Positions 6,701-11,520 of a stretch of 11,520 bases of DNA are shown here, piece by piece; positions within the stretch are counted from its first letter, which is position 1, and every line of letters begins with the position of its first letter. The stretch is from Rodentolepis nana (taxonomy: Eukaryota > Platyhelminthes > Cestoda > Cyclophyllidea > Hymenolepididae). The notes under the pieces are model-generated. The model saw nothing but the letters and a program-made list of their open reading frames with translations, did not search any database and was not told the DNA's origin. Position numbers and translations under genes: made by a program. The stretch covers positions 34,387 to 45,906 of the forward strand of contig UZAE01012247.1 in the NCBI GenBank assembly GCA_900617975.1, given 5' to 3'.

Positions 6701-7759
6701 AATACGGGTCATCATTTTTAAGGTAAATATTGGCTTGACCCTAATGGTGGTCGTACACATGATGCCGTTCAAGTTTACTGCAAGATCAAGACTGGAGAAT
6801 CATGTATCCCAGCTAAGAAATCCTTCCCTCTCAGCAGTTGGAGAGTGCCTGCCAAAAACGGTTCAGTCTGGTTCCAGAGTATCAACCAATTTGGGGAGGT
6901 CAGTTATTGCTCAAAATAGCACATGTGCGATTTAAAACGATGGTTCAATTTATTCCTTCTATTACCTTTAGTTTGACTATGCAATTGATGCCGATCAACT
7001 AGCCTTCTTGAAGGTCTTTAGTTCTCGCGCTTCACAGATTCTTCAACTCTCCTGTCAGGGTCTATCAGAGAGAAGTATTGTCCCTGACCTCTTGGCTGAC
7101 GACGACACGATTTTGTCCATGACTCATCCCAAGCGTCGATTCACTATCTTAGAGCAGCAATGTGGAATGGTTAGTGCACCAGTCGGGTTTATTTCTATTC
7201 ATTGTTTTGAACACAAAAATTTGCATTACATGGGTATGGAAGAACCAAGATCTTAAGTTTGAGATCGAATAGCTTAAGGCTATTTCCTCTTTGATCCACA
7301 ATTGTGAATCTCTGACAACTGGTTAGTCATCCCATTAAGTTATTATTGGAAACTATTTAATATTTGCTTATAATTATATTCTCACTTTGGTAGATACACA
7401 TATTTCTGTCTTACTCCCAAAATATCATTCAGCTATCATGAAATCAAGGAAATATAATTCAAAATCTCATTAAGGGTTTTCATAGAACGCATGTGCACAC
7501 TTTTGACTTCAACTTTGATTAGTCACATATTGGCCAAACAAACGGGTCTAGGCAGGTGGCTCCATGCGCCGTAATTGTTTAGATTTTGTTATTGCTGTTG
7601 ATACCTTAATGACGAGTTTCGTGGTAATTTTAGACCACCGAGGGGTCTACCGTCGTTGAGATTCAAACCAGACCATCCCGACTGCCGCTACGTGATATCA
7701 AATTCACTCCTAGCGTATCTGCTTTTGGTGTTCAGGTCGGAGAAGTCTGCTTCTCTTAG
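608..7759 (+). CDS. Fibrillar collagen alpha chain, complete ten-exon gene
   Basis: Joined exons 608-710, 1231-1565, 1992-2288, 2936-3547, 4202-4615, 4968-5075, 5159-6644, 6723-6898, 6972-7169 and 7634-7759 give 1284 residues and a TAG stop. Domains: signal peptide about 1-35; N-terminal nonhelical segment 36-44; Gly-X-Y helix 45-641 (199 triplets); interruption 642-648; helix 649-1059 (137 triplets); C-telopeptide 1060-1078; COLFI C-propeptide 1079-1284 with six cysteines at 1106, 1138, 1146, 1205, 1241 and 1282, the only cysteines in the protein. Known of the family: three chains trimerise through the C-propeptide in the endoplasmic reticulum, fold C to N, are secreted, trimmed and assembled into extracellular fibrils. 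The helical span of 1015 residues matches the 1014 of vertebrate fibrillar chains. Intron phases are 1,0,0,0,0,0,1,0,0. There is no N-propeptide domain. An in-frame TGA at 590-592 makes 608 the first possible Met. Which orthology group it belongs to cannot be settled by eye. Confidence 0.95.
711..1230 (+). other. Intron 1
   Basis: A 520-bp phase-1 intron, GTAAGT to CCCTTTTAG. It is AT-rich. I looked for a hidden N-propeptide exon (cysteine-rich or thrombospondin-like) and saw none. First introns of collagen genes often hold enhancers, but nothing specific is visible. Confidence 0.85.
1231..1565 (+). CDS. Collagen exon 2: N-terminal nonhelical segment and first 34 triplets
   Basis: The acceptor is a pyrimidine-rich tract ending CCCTTTTAG at 1230. 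The first two bases complete Gly35. Residues 36-44 (QVTSPTAAM) are nonhelical and contain no lysine. The Gly-X-Y helix starts at 1260 with GPQ GPR GDP and continues without a break to GMA. An Arg-Gly-Asp lies at 1275-1283. The exon ends in phase 0 at a GTAAGT donor. Confidence 0.93.
1566..1991 (+). other. Intron 2
   Basis: A 426-bp phase-0 intron, GTAAGT to TTAATAG. The 3' half is strongly AT-rich. No coding or repeat structure is seen. Confidence 0.85.
1992..2288 (+). CDS. Collagen exon 3: 33 Gly-X-Y triplets
   Basis: Starts on the glycine codon GGA after TTAATAG and ends before GTAAGT at 2289. All 33 triplets are perfect. The length, 297 nt, is a multiple of 9, and both ends are phase 0, so the exon can be removed or kept without disturbing the helix register. 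This is the usual design of fibrillar collagen helix exons. Confidence 0.94.
2289..2935 (+). other. Intron 3
   Basis: A 647-bp phase-0 intron, GTAAGT to GCTACAG. It contains a run of ten C at 2470-2479 and, close to the acceptor, a 47-nt inverted repeat. No triplet-repeat exon is hidden in it. Confidence 0.85.
2848..2894 (+). repeat. Inverted repeat (hairpin) near the exon 4 acceptor
   Basis: TATTGAGAAG at 2848-2857 is a perfect inverted match to CTTCTCAATA at 2885-2894. Inside it, ATGCA (2861-2865) pairs with TGCAT (2879-2883), leaving a 13-nt loop. The hairpin ends 41 nt before exon 4. Confidence 0.7.
2936..3547 (+). CDS. Collagen exon 4: 68 Gly-X-Y triplets
   Basis: Starts on GGT after GCTACAG and ends before GTAAGT at 3548. 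It has 612 nt and 68 perfect triplets. Two Arg-Gly-Asp tripeptides are encoded at 3185-3193 and 3392-3400. A basic patch (GRRGERG, then [10 protein letters not shown]) lies near its start and could bind anionic matrix partners; that role is inferred only. A second AG lies 17 nt upstream of the acceptor, at 2917-2918, but using it would shift the frame. Confidence 0.95.
3548..4201 (+). other. Intron 4
   Basis: A 654-bp phase-0 intron, GTAAGT to CTTTATAG, the longest in the gene. It holds a compound inverted repeat at 3834-3867 and is otherwise featureless. Confidence 0.85.
3834..3867 (+). repeat. Compound inverted repeat in intron 4
   Basis: TGACGC (3834-3839) pairs with GCGTCA (3862-3867), and AAGGC-C-GCCTT forms an inner stem. 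The TGACG/CGTCA halves also resemble ATF/CREB half-sites. Function is unknown. Confidence 0.45.
4202..4615 (+). CDS. Collagen exon 5: 46 Gly-X-Y triplets
   Basis: Starts on GGT after CTTTATAG and ends before GTAAGC at 4616. It has 414 nt and 46 perfect triplets, richer in acidic residues than the other helix exons ([21 protein letters not shown]). Both ends are phase 0. Confidence 0.94.
4616..4967 (+). other. Intron 5
   Basis: A 352-bp phase-0 intron, GTAAGC to CTTTTAG. It is AT-rich with no structure that I can support. Confidence 0.85.
4968..5075 (+). CDS. Collagen exon 6: 12 triplets in a 108-nt exon
   Basis: Starts on GGT after CTTTTAG and ends before GTAAGT at 5076. The exon is exactly 108 nt, twice the 54-nt unit long recognised in fibrillar collagen genes. 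It is too short to be found as an ATG-initiated open frame, but the Gly-X-Y register and the two splice sites make it secure. Content: [36 protein letters not shown]. Confidence 0.93.
5076..5158 (+). other. Intron 6
   Basis: An 83-bp phase-0 intron, GTAAGT to CTATTAG, about 80% A+T. It separates the 108-nt exon from the long exon 7. Confidence 0.88.
5159..6644 (+). CDS. Collagen exon 7: interruption, last 137 triplets, C-telopeptide, start of C-propeptide
   Basis: This is the longest exon, 1486 nt. It opens with six triplets (GIR to GVT), then the interruption HELTPAP at 5213-5233, then 137 uninterrupted triplets from 5234 to 6466 closing with four GPP (6431-6466), the kind of stable C-terminal cap from which the helix nucleates. 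The C-telopeptide follows (residues 1060-1078, one Lys at 1073), then the predicted C-proteinase site at Gly1078|Asp1079. The COLFI domain begins here and includes PARTC, the first conserved cysteine (1106). The exon ends phase 1 at GTTAGT (6645). The part before 5492 has no ATG but is continuous in frame. Confidence 0.94.
5213..5233 (+). other. Seven-residue interruption of the collagen helix (HELTPAP)
   Basis: After GAP GAS GVT the reading frame gives HELTPAP and then resumes with GSE GPK GAR. Ten residues separate the flanking glycines, so the triplet register shifts by one. The sequence is in frame with no nearby splice signals, so it is part of the protein. Such breaks are flexible and protease-accessible sites in other collagens; that function is inferred here. 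Confidence 0.9.
6518..6529 (+). other. Predicted procollagen C-proteinase cleavage site (YG|DD)
   Basis: Encodes Tyr-Gly-Asp-Asp at residues 1077-1080. Vertebrate C-proteinase (BMP1/tolloid) sites are Ala|Asp or Gly|Asp after a Tyr-containing telopeptide end, as in the type III chain. Cleavage between Gly1078 and Asp1079 would leave a 19-residue C-telopeptide. Confidence 0.7.
6645..6722 (+). other. Intron 7
   Basis: A 78-bp phase-1 intron, GTTAGT to TTTTTAAG, splitting the glycine codon in LPDG-KYW of the C-propeptide. Confidence 0.88.
6723..6898 (+). CDS. Collagen exon 8: C-propeptide core with calcium-site motif
   Basis: Phase 1 entry after TTTTTAAG gives LPDG joined to KYWLDPNGG, which aligns without gaps to the family motif GEYWIDPNQG. 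Asp1124, Asn1126 and Asp1132 correspond to conserved residues of the calcium-binding loop. Cys1138 (VYC) and Cys1146 (ESC) match cysteines C4 and C5. Arg1129 stands where C3 is normally found. An N-glycosylation sequon (NGS) is present in AKNGSVWF. The exon ends phase 0 at GTCAGT. Confidence 0.93.
6899..6971 (+). other. Intron 8
   Basis: A 73-bp phase-0 intron, GTCAGT to ACCTTTAG, the shortest in the gene. Confidence 0.88.
6972..7169 (+). CDS. Collagen exon 9: C-propeptide, chain-recognition region
   Basis: Enters phase 0 after ACCTTTAG and ends before GTTAGT at 7170. [22 protein letters not shown] aligns with the vertebrate FEY...DVAIQLTFLRLMSTEASQ block, but with about seven residues missing between FDY and the AFL segment. 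Cys1205 and Cys1241 match C6 and C7. The vertebrate NIT glycosylation sequon just before C6 reads ILQ here, so that glycan site is lost. If the frame is simply read through the donor it stays open to 7253, but that sequence does not resemble COLFI. Confidence 0.92.
7170..7633 (+). other. Intron 9
   Basis: A 464-bp phase-0 intron, GTTAGT to AATTTTAG. It includes a perfect 10-bp palindrome CACAATTGTG at 7297-7306, with an E-box core, and a near-palindrome around 7268-7284. The open frame that continues from exon 9 ends at 7253 and has no collagen similarity. Confidence 0.85.
7634..7759 (+). CDS. Collagen exon 10: C-propeptide end and stop
   Basis: There is no ATG in this exon, so it was found by looking for the family C-terminus. 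After GTAATTTTAG the phase-0 frame encodes 41 residues ([20 protein letters not shown], then [12 protein letters not shown]) and TAG at 7757-7759. This matches the vertebrate ending (TVIEYKT, SRLPIIDV, FGFDVGPVCFL). Cys1282 is C8. Without this exon the C5-C8 intrachain disulfide would be missing, which supports the splice. Confidence 0.93.
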   Translation, partial: TTEGSTVVEIQTRPSRLPLRDIKFTPSVSAFGVQVGEVCFS

Positions 7760-8048
7760 GTACACATGATGACTATTAAAAGGAAAAACTACAAGCACAC
7801 AGACTCACACCCATACTTTCTCCAATCTCACACTAAGCCGCTGCAACGGCTCAATCCATTAAGATCTTCCTACCTGATTCTCTCCTCCTGATTTCTTCTA
7901 ATCATGCACACAAAAAACGACAGTTTTACCGCTCTCTTTCACAATTCCATCTTTCCCACTACTTCTTCCCGGCCTACCTTCTTGTCCCATTCTCTAGTTG
8001 TTTTGGTTTTTGTACAACTATGCTATGTGCAAACAACCATGCTATGCA

Positions 8049-8122
8049 CTCTTCTCCCTACCTCTCTCTCTCCCCCTCCTCTCTCCCGCAAATTCTGGGG
8101 GGGGGGGGGGTGAGAGCGGGAG
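8049..8122 (+). repeat. Pyrimidine tract, G14 run and GC-rich hairpin
   Basis: A CT-rich tract with one A interruption (8049-8087) is followed by G14 (8097-8110). CTCCCGC at 8083-8089 is a perfect inverted match to GCGGGAG at 8116-8122, so the G run would sit in the loop of a 7-bp hairpin. Long G runs are prone to sequencing and replication length errors. Confidence 0.7.
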
Positions 8123-8154
8123 GTGAGTCATAGCCGGGCACCGATGTTTGCAGA

Positions 8155-8160
8155 AATAAA
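8155..8160 (+). terminator. Poly(A) signal AATAAA of the collagen transcript
   Basis: This is the first canonical AATAAA after the stop codon, 395 nt downstream, with a GT-rich stretch about 40-80 nt further on (GGAATTTGGTTGCTTG). An ATTAAA at 7775-7780 is only 15 nt past the stop and is less likely to be used. Confidence 0.55.
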
Positions 8161-8354
8161 CTTTGCTGATCACTACACTAAACTGCTCTTAAAACCTCAA
8201 GTGGAGATTTGGAATTTGGTTGCTTGCTTAGTCAGTGTGATCATTTCTTAATGACTTTAGGGAATCCATTTAGGGTGGAAGGGTTAAGGTATTTGCATCA
8301 AATGGCAGGTGTCTTGATGGTTATCATTAGGCCTTAATTTTGACTTCAGGCTTC

Positions 8355-8404
8355 GGAGAGAGGAGGAGGAACATCAGAGTGAAAAAAGTCGAGAGGGGGG
8401 GGGG
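8355..8404 (+). repeat. Purine-rich tract with G10
   Basis: GGAGAGAGGAGG (8355-8366) is a perfect 12-nt inverted match to CCTCCTCTCTCC at 8075-8086, about 270 bp upstream, and a run of ten G closes the tract at 8395-8404. The match is between simple sequences and may be coincidental. Confidence 0.5.
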
Positions 8405-8594
8405 CAGAAGTGTTTCAAAGACAAAGGTAGAAAAAGGGTAAGTCGGGCACTGTATCAGTGATCGAATATGACATACAGTGGGGTGATGGTAGTTTGAAGT
8501 CAGAAGTCAACTGCCAATTTATAGACTTTTTTGCCATATGCGTATACGTTGCCCAGGGTGCACCACGTGGAGGTAAGTCTATCCCACACCCCGG

Positions 8595-8717
8595 TTGAGG
8601 TATTTATAATTATTGTATTTGACGCAAGAGACGAAGTTGAAATTTCAAGCCTTCGGTCTCATCAGCTTGTTTCGACCTACGAGTGGCGTTCTCTAATGCT
8701 CATTGAGGTATTCATAA
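8595..8717 (+). repeat. Short direct repeat pair flanking about 90 bp
   Basis: TTGAGGTATTTATAA at 8595-8609 and TTGAGGTATTCATAA at 8703-8717 share 14 of 15 bases. The segment between them contains the ribozyme-like core described in the findings. It could be a small dispersed element with terminal repeats; this is unproven. Confidence 0.4.
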
Positions 8718-9623
8718 AATTAGGCTAATAAGTTCAAATCCCCCCTTCCCCAGAATATGTCCAATTTTCGATATTAAAAGAACTAATGAATAGGCGTGTT
8801 TTGAAAGGCCCAATTAGAATGGTTCTTGGTTGACCTGAATTGACAAACGCAATGGGTTCACTTTAATGGGCTAAGTGCAACGTAGAAATACTAGACTGTA
8901 TGAGTAGTTCGTTCATTTGAAGAACGAAATAGGCATCAAGATTGCCTCAGCAATGGAAATTCCTTTGCTTCAGGTTAGGAGAAGAAGAAGAAAAATAAAA
9001 GTCCTGGATATAAGTTTGTACTAAAAAATAAAAAATTGTGCTTGATTCACTTTTGGCTTATGTCTCAAGCTAGTGTTATTTCATCTGATGGCAGACGAGA
9101 GTGCACATCTCAGACTCCACTAAATTAAAAATTGTGAGTGGCGGTACCTTATAGTGTGCAATTTGATGTTAAGAACTGATATTTGTAACATTAAAGTAGT
9201 CAATCAATTTTAAGATGACGTGTGTTTATTGTTGCTGAAGAAAATACTACTGAATTTTCCAATTTTACTGACCTTCTATGTTATTTCAAAATAAATCGGG
9301 GAAAGGCAAACAGAATAAGCTCAAGGTCATGGGAAAGTCCTTGCTCAGTCCTCCGAAAAGTGGAGCCAAGTGAATGAGATAAACAAAACATACTAGAAAA
9401 AGTACACTACACCTTTGAGAATACAGCTCATTCCGACAAGTCACACAATCAGATATTATTGATTCAGATGTGCTACAAGTAACGATTAATAAGAAGTCGA
9501 TCATGTGGTCACAGTTCAGGAGTATGGATACAACAACGAGAGTAGTAAAGATCTGCGAGAAACAATTGACTAAGTACAAGCAAAATGTCCCGGGGAAATG
9601 TGGGAATGGACGTGAAGGAAGGC

Positions 9624-9638
9624 ATATATATATATATA
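9624..9638. repeat. AT dinucleotide microsatellite
   Basis: Fifteen bases of alternating A and T, preceded by a purine-rich stretch. It is short and unremarkable. Confidence 0.8.
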
Positions 9639-10043
9639 GAAATAGACAAACAAAATAGACAGCAAAAAGTGTACCGCAAACAAGCAATTATAAGTCTATC
9701 TAAATCGTTCTAAAAGACTAAAAATCGATAAAAGGGCATTAGGTGGAAAGCTATACGTTATGGGACGAAAGTGGGCTCTAACAGTATTAGGGATATGTTG
9801 ATAAACTTTCTGTAAATATAAACAAACATTTCCTGTGGTCAGAGGTAAATGTGTTGCAAATATCACCAATGCTATGCCGATGGGGTAAGAATATCAAATA
9901 AAATTAAACTTTTAACTGTCATTGTCGCCTAATTAAAGGGGTGTGTCCGTTAAAATGTAAAGTGCTTATAAAAAACGTAAAATTATCACCGTGAAATTTA
10001 GCGCAATCTCTGTGTATCCCTCGTCTTAACCACACCCTTAATA

Positions 10044-10087
10044 ATGAGTTGGAATTTAAAAGTATCCTACGCCCTATGAGTTGGAAT
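10044..10087 (+). repeat. 12-bp direct repeat ATGAGTTGGAAT, 32-bp period
   Basis: Identical copies at 10044-10055 and 10076-10087, about 100 bp before the start of the downstream open frame. They may be paired regulatory sites or a small duplication. Confidence 0.6.
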
Positions 10088-10118
10088 CACTGACATTTGC
10101 AACCCCTCTTGTCTAGGT

Positions 10119-10124
10119 CACGTG
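10119..10124 (+). promoter_or_regulatory. CACGTG E-box upstream of the 3' open frame
   Basis: CACGTG within GGTCACGTGGTC lies 57 bp before the ATG at 10181. The TCACGTG context resembles sites for USF/TFE-type bHLH-zip factors. A promoter role is inferred from position. Confidence 0.3.
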
Positions 10125-10180
10125 GTCAATCGATTAACTCTTGTCTGAGGTTGGCGTGACCGTGGTTGTCTGAATAGAAT

Positions 10181-11520
10181 ATGGATTTCGATCCTGCTTA
10201 CAGGAGGCACAAACTTCATGCCTTTCGCGCTCAGAAACAAAGGGAAAATGAAGATCAAATAAAGCACCAAGAAAGTACAATCACAACTCCATACAAATCT
10301 TTTCCCGGTCTAACCCTGCATATTGGTGGTGCTCTTTCGAATGAAATTGAAAATTACAGAAGATGTGTGATTGCTTTTTTAACCTTCCTTGATTTCATAG
10401 CCCCTAGTTGGTGGGATAAGTTGCACTTATTTAACGAAAAGCAAGTTAAACGACCAAGCAAGAGTGCGGACATGATTGTGGAACTGAAAACACGATTAAA
10501 AGCTAAATTGGAACGACTAACACCAAGAATGGTAATACCCGCAGCTGCTGCAATTATCGCTATAGAAGAACAGGAAACTATTTCCGTTCTTCCGTCTAAC
10601 TTCCTTCAGTTTCGTAATCGGAGAAATGCCCTCTTTAAAGTCAGTAATGTCCAAGAAACCCTGAAACTGGCATACTCCATTGCAAGACGTTTGGGAGAAG
10701 TTGAGAGATTGAAGCAACAGTTGATTTTGTACACAGAACAGTGGATCAATTCTGATGGTAGGGATTTCGATTTAAGAGCTCAAAGACTCTCTCTACTTGC
10801 GAACAATATTAGAGGATCCCTTGTAGAGAGGTTCAAAGGGGTTCAAGCTGTCATTACTCACTACTATCGTCGAAGATCTCCAAATAGTCAGGTCAAAGTG
10901 GAGAATAAATTACCGGTGGGGATTAAGCCAGACTCGAAAACTCGACTTGCGAATGCATTCAATGAAGTCACAGCAGAGAGCTTTAGCAAAACAAATGATG
11001 AAATTTTTAGAATACTAGCCGAAGTTGAGCAAACGCAAACAATTGATCCAGCTTTCATAAATAATTACACCCATAACTATGTAGCAAAACTCCTTCCAGC
11101 GGCGAAATTTTCATTCGATTCTGTTGAATCAAACGAAGAAGGCACTTCTTTTGGAGATTATTTCAAACCTATGGAAGGCAATATGGATCATTTACCCCTA
11201 TCTTCTGCCAGTCAGGGGCTCTTTGAATTCCAACAACATAATGAGGCGGGAAACCGGGCTCTGACTAAATGCAGAGGAAGAGCGAATCATATTGAATCTG
11301 ACAATGAAGGGAGCGAGAGATCCCATGAAATTCCGGAAGTAATTGGCTATGCACAGAGAAATTCTTATTCCGAGTTAAGGAGGAATCGAGAACACGGCCA
11401 TTTGATCAGCAAACTACTAACGTCTAGTGAACCCAAGTTTTTCATGAATGAGAGTGACAATCCAAAACTTGAGAATATTGGCAGCAAAATTACATTGTTC
11501 CGGCTGTCATCCAGTTTTGA
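10181..11520 (+). CDS. Unrecognised protein, N-terminal 446 codons, runs off window
   Basis: An ATG at 10181 (A at -3, G at +4, good initiation context) opens a frame with no stop through 11520. An in-frame TAG at 10175-10177 rules out extension upstream in the genomic frame. I do not recognise the family. Visible: a charged start (MDFDPAYRRHKLHAF) with a Gln/Glu/Lys-rich stretch; residues about 45-240 look folded and mostly helical, with FLTFLDFIAPSWWDKL, an Ala/Ile-rich helix (PAAAAIIAIEE) and amphipathic runs around ARRLGEVERLKQQL and RGSLVERFKGVQAVITHYYRR; residues after about 335 are polar, Ser/Glu/Asn-rich and probably disordered. There is no signal peptide, membrane segment or zinc-finger pattern. 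Such a long stop-free stretch in AT-rich DNA supports real coding. The AG just before AATATG could also be a cis- or trans-splice acceptor. Confidence 0.75.
   Translation, partial: MDFDPAYRRHKLHAFRAQKQRENEDQIKHQESTITTPYKSFPGLTLHIGGALSNEIENYRRCVIAFLTFLDFIAPSWWDKLHLFNEKQVKRPSKSADMIVELKTRLKAKLERLTPRMVIPAAAAIIAIEEQETISVLPSNFLQFRNRRNALFKVSNVQETLKLAYSIARRLGEVERLKQQLILYTEQWINSDGRDFDLRAQRLSLLANNIRGSLVERFKGVQAVITHYYRRRSPNSQVKVENKLPVGIKPDSKTRLANAFNEVTAESFSKTNDEIFRILAEVEQTQTIDPAFINNYTHNYVAKLLPAAKFSFDSVESNEEGTSFGDYFKPMEGNMDHLPLSSASQGLFEFQQHNEAGNRALTKCRGRANHIESDNEGSERSHEIPEVIGYAQRNSYSELRRNREHGHLISKLLTSSEPKFFMNESDNPKLENIGSKITLFRLSSSF

Larger units (their letters stand above)
7760..8175 (+). other. Collagen 3' untranslated region
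   Basis: About 400 nt between the stop codon and the first AATAAA. It is rich in CA and CT, has a direct repeat of ACAAC(T/C)ATGCTATG at 8014-8027 and 8033-8046, then a pyrimidine tract (8049-8087) and a run of 14 G. The exact end is inferred from the poly(A) signal. Confidence 0.6.
8176..10180. other. Intergenic region without recognisable genes
   Basis: About 2 kb of AT-rich DNA. Small open frames on both strands (for example 8531-8728 +, 9286-9687 -, 9470-9658 +) lack recognisable domains, and the - strand one is simply hydrophobic low-complexity sequence over an AT microsatellite. Visible structure: a purine tract ending in G10 (8395-8404), TTGAGGTATT(T/C)ATAA repeated at 8595-8609 and 8703-8717, an (AT)n stretch at 9624-9638, and a 12-bp direct repeat near 10044. 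Possible poly(A) hexamers occur at 8994 and 9897. No transposon ends or reverse-transcriptase remnants were recognised. Confidence 0.5.

Noticed and set aside
7170..7256. Read-through of exon 9 to a stop at 7254-7256 as an alternative C-terminus
   Set aside because: The extension lacks the conserved SRLP and VCF ending, whereas exon 10 supplies it in the correct phase.
8075..8366. 12-nt perfect inverted match between pyrimidine and purine tracts as transposon termini
   Set aside because: Both arms are simple CT/GA sequence with no target-site duplication or element coding between them.
8531..8728. 65-codon + strand open frame with an apparent internal repeat (VEV...IEVF)
   Set aside because: The similarity comes from the short TTGAGGTATT direct repeat in the DNA; no recognisable protein.
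8732..8741. GTTCAAATCC, resembling a tRNA T-loop
   Set aside because: No matching acceptor, D-arm or anticodon arm can be folded upstream.
9286..9687. 133-codon - strand open frame with hydrophobic segments
   Set aside because: Low-complexity hydrophobic translation over AT-rich DNA and a microsatellite; no family resemblance and no supporting promoter or splice context.

Overview
This window is animal genomic DNA. Its main content is one complete fibrillar (clade A/B/C-type) collagen gene on the + strand, split into ten exons between 608 and 7759. A second, unrelated and unrecognised open frame starts at 10181 and runs off the right edge. The DNA is AT-rich outside the collagen exons, all nine introns are GT-AG, and the smallest are 73, 78 and 83 bp. 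That fits a compact invertebrate genome. I lean towards a flatworm, perhaps a tapeworm, but this is an inference from style and not from a diagnostic sequence.

Layout: 1-607 upstream and 5' untranslated DNA with a good CCAAT (NF-Y-type) box; 608-710 signal-peptide exon; 1231-1565, 1992-2288, 2936-3547, 4202-4615 and 4968-5075 triple-helix exons, each entered on a glycine codon except the first; 5159-6644 a single very long exon that carries the rest of the helix, the C-telopeptide and the start of the C-propeptide; 6723-6898, 6972-7169 and 7634-7759 the remaining C-propeptide exons. The joined coding sequence is 3855 nt, or 1284 residues. A 3' untranslated region follows, with a pyrimidine tract, a run of 14 G and an AATAAA at 8155. 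From about 8160 to 10180 I see no convincing gene, only low-complexity runs, short repeats and a weak hammerhead-ribozyme-like core on the - strand. From 10181 an intact frame of 446 codons continues past the window end.

The protein is built as: signal peptide, a nonhelical N-terminal stretch of about nine residues, 199 perfect Gly-X-Y triplets, a 7-residue interruption (HELTPAP), 137 perfect triplets ending in four GPP, a 19-residue C-telopeptide, a bone morphogenetic protein 1-type Gly|Asp cleavage site, and a C-propeptide (COLFI domain) of about 206 residues. There is no globular N-propeptide. The helical span including the interruption is 1015 residues, essentially the 1014 of vertebrate fibrillar chains, so the fibril-forming length is kept.

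The most notable points are the loss of both interchain-disulfide cysteines (C2 and C3) of the C-propeptide while all six intrachain cysteines remain, the interruption inside an otherwise perfect helix, the absence of the usual lysine crosslink motifs, and a shortened chain-recognition region. I found no mobile element, CRISPR array or new multi-gene system.
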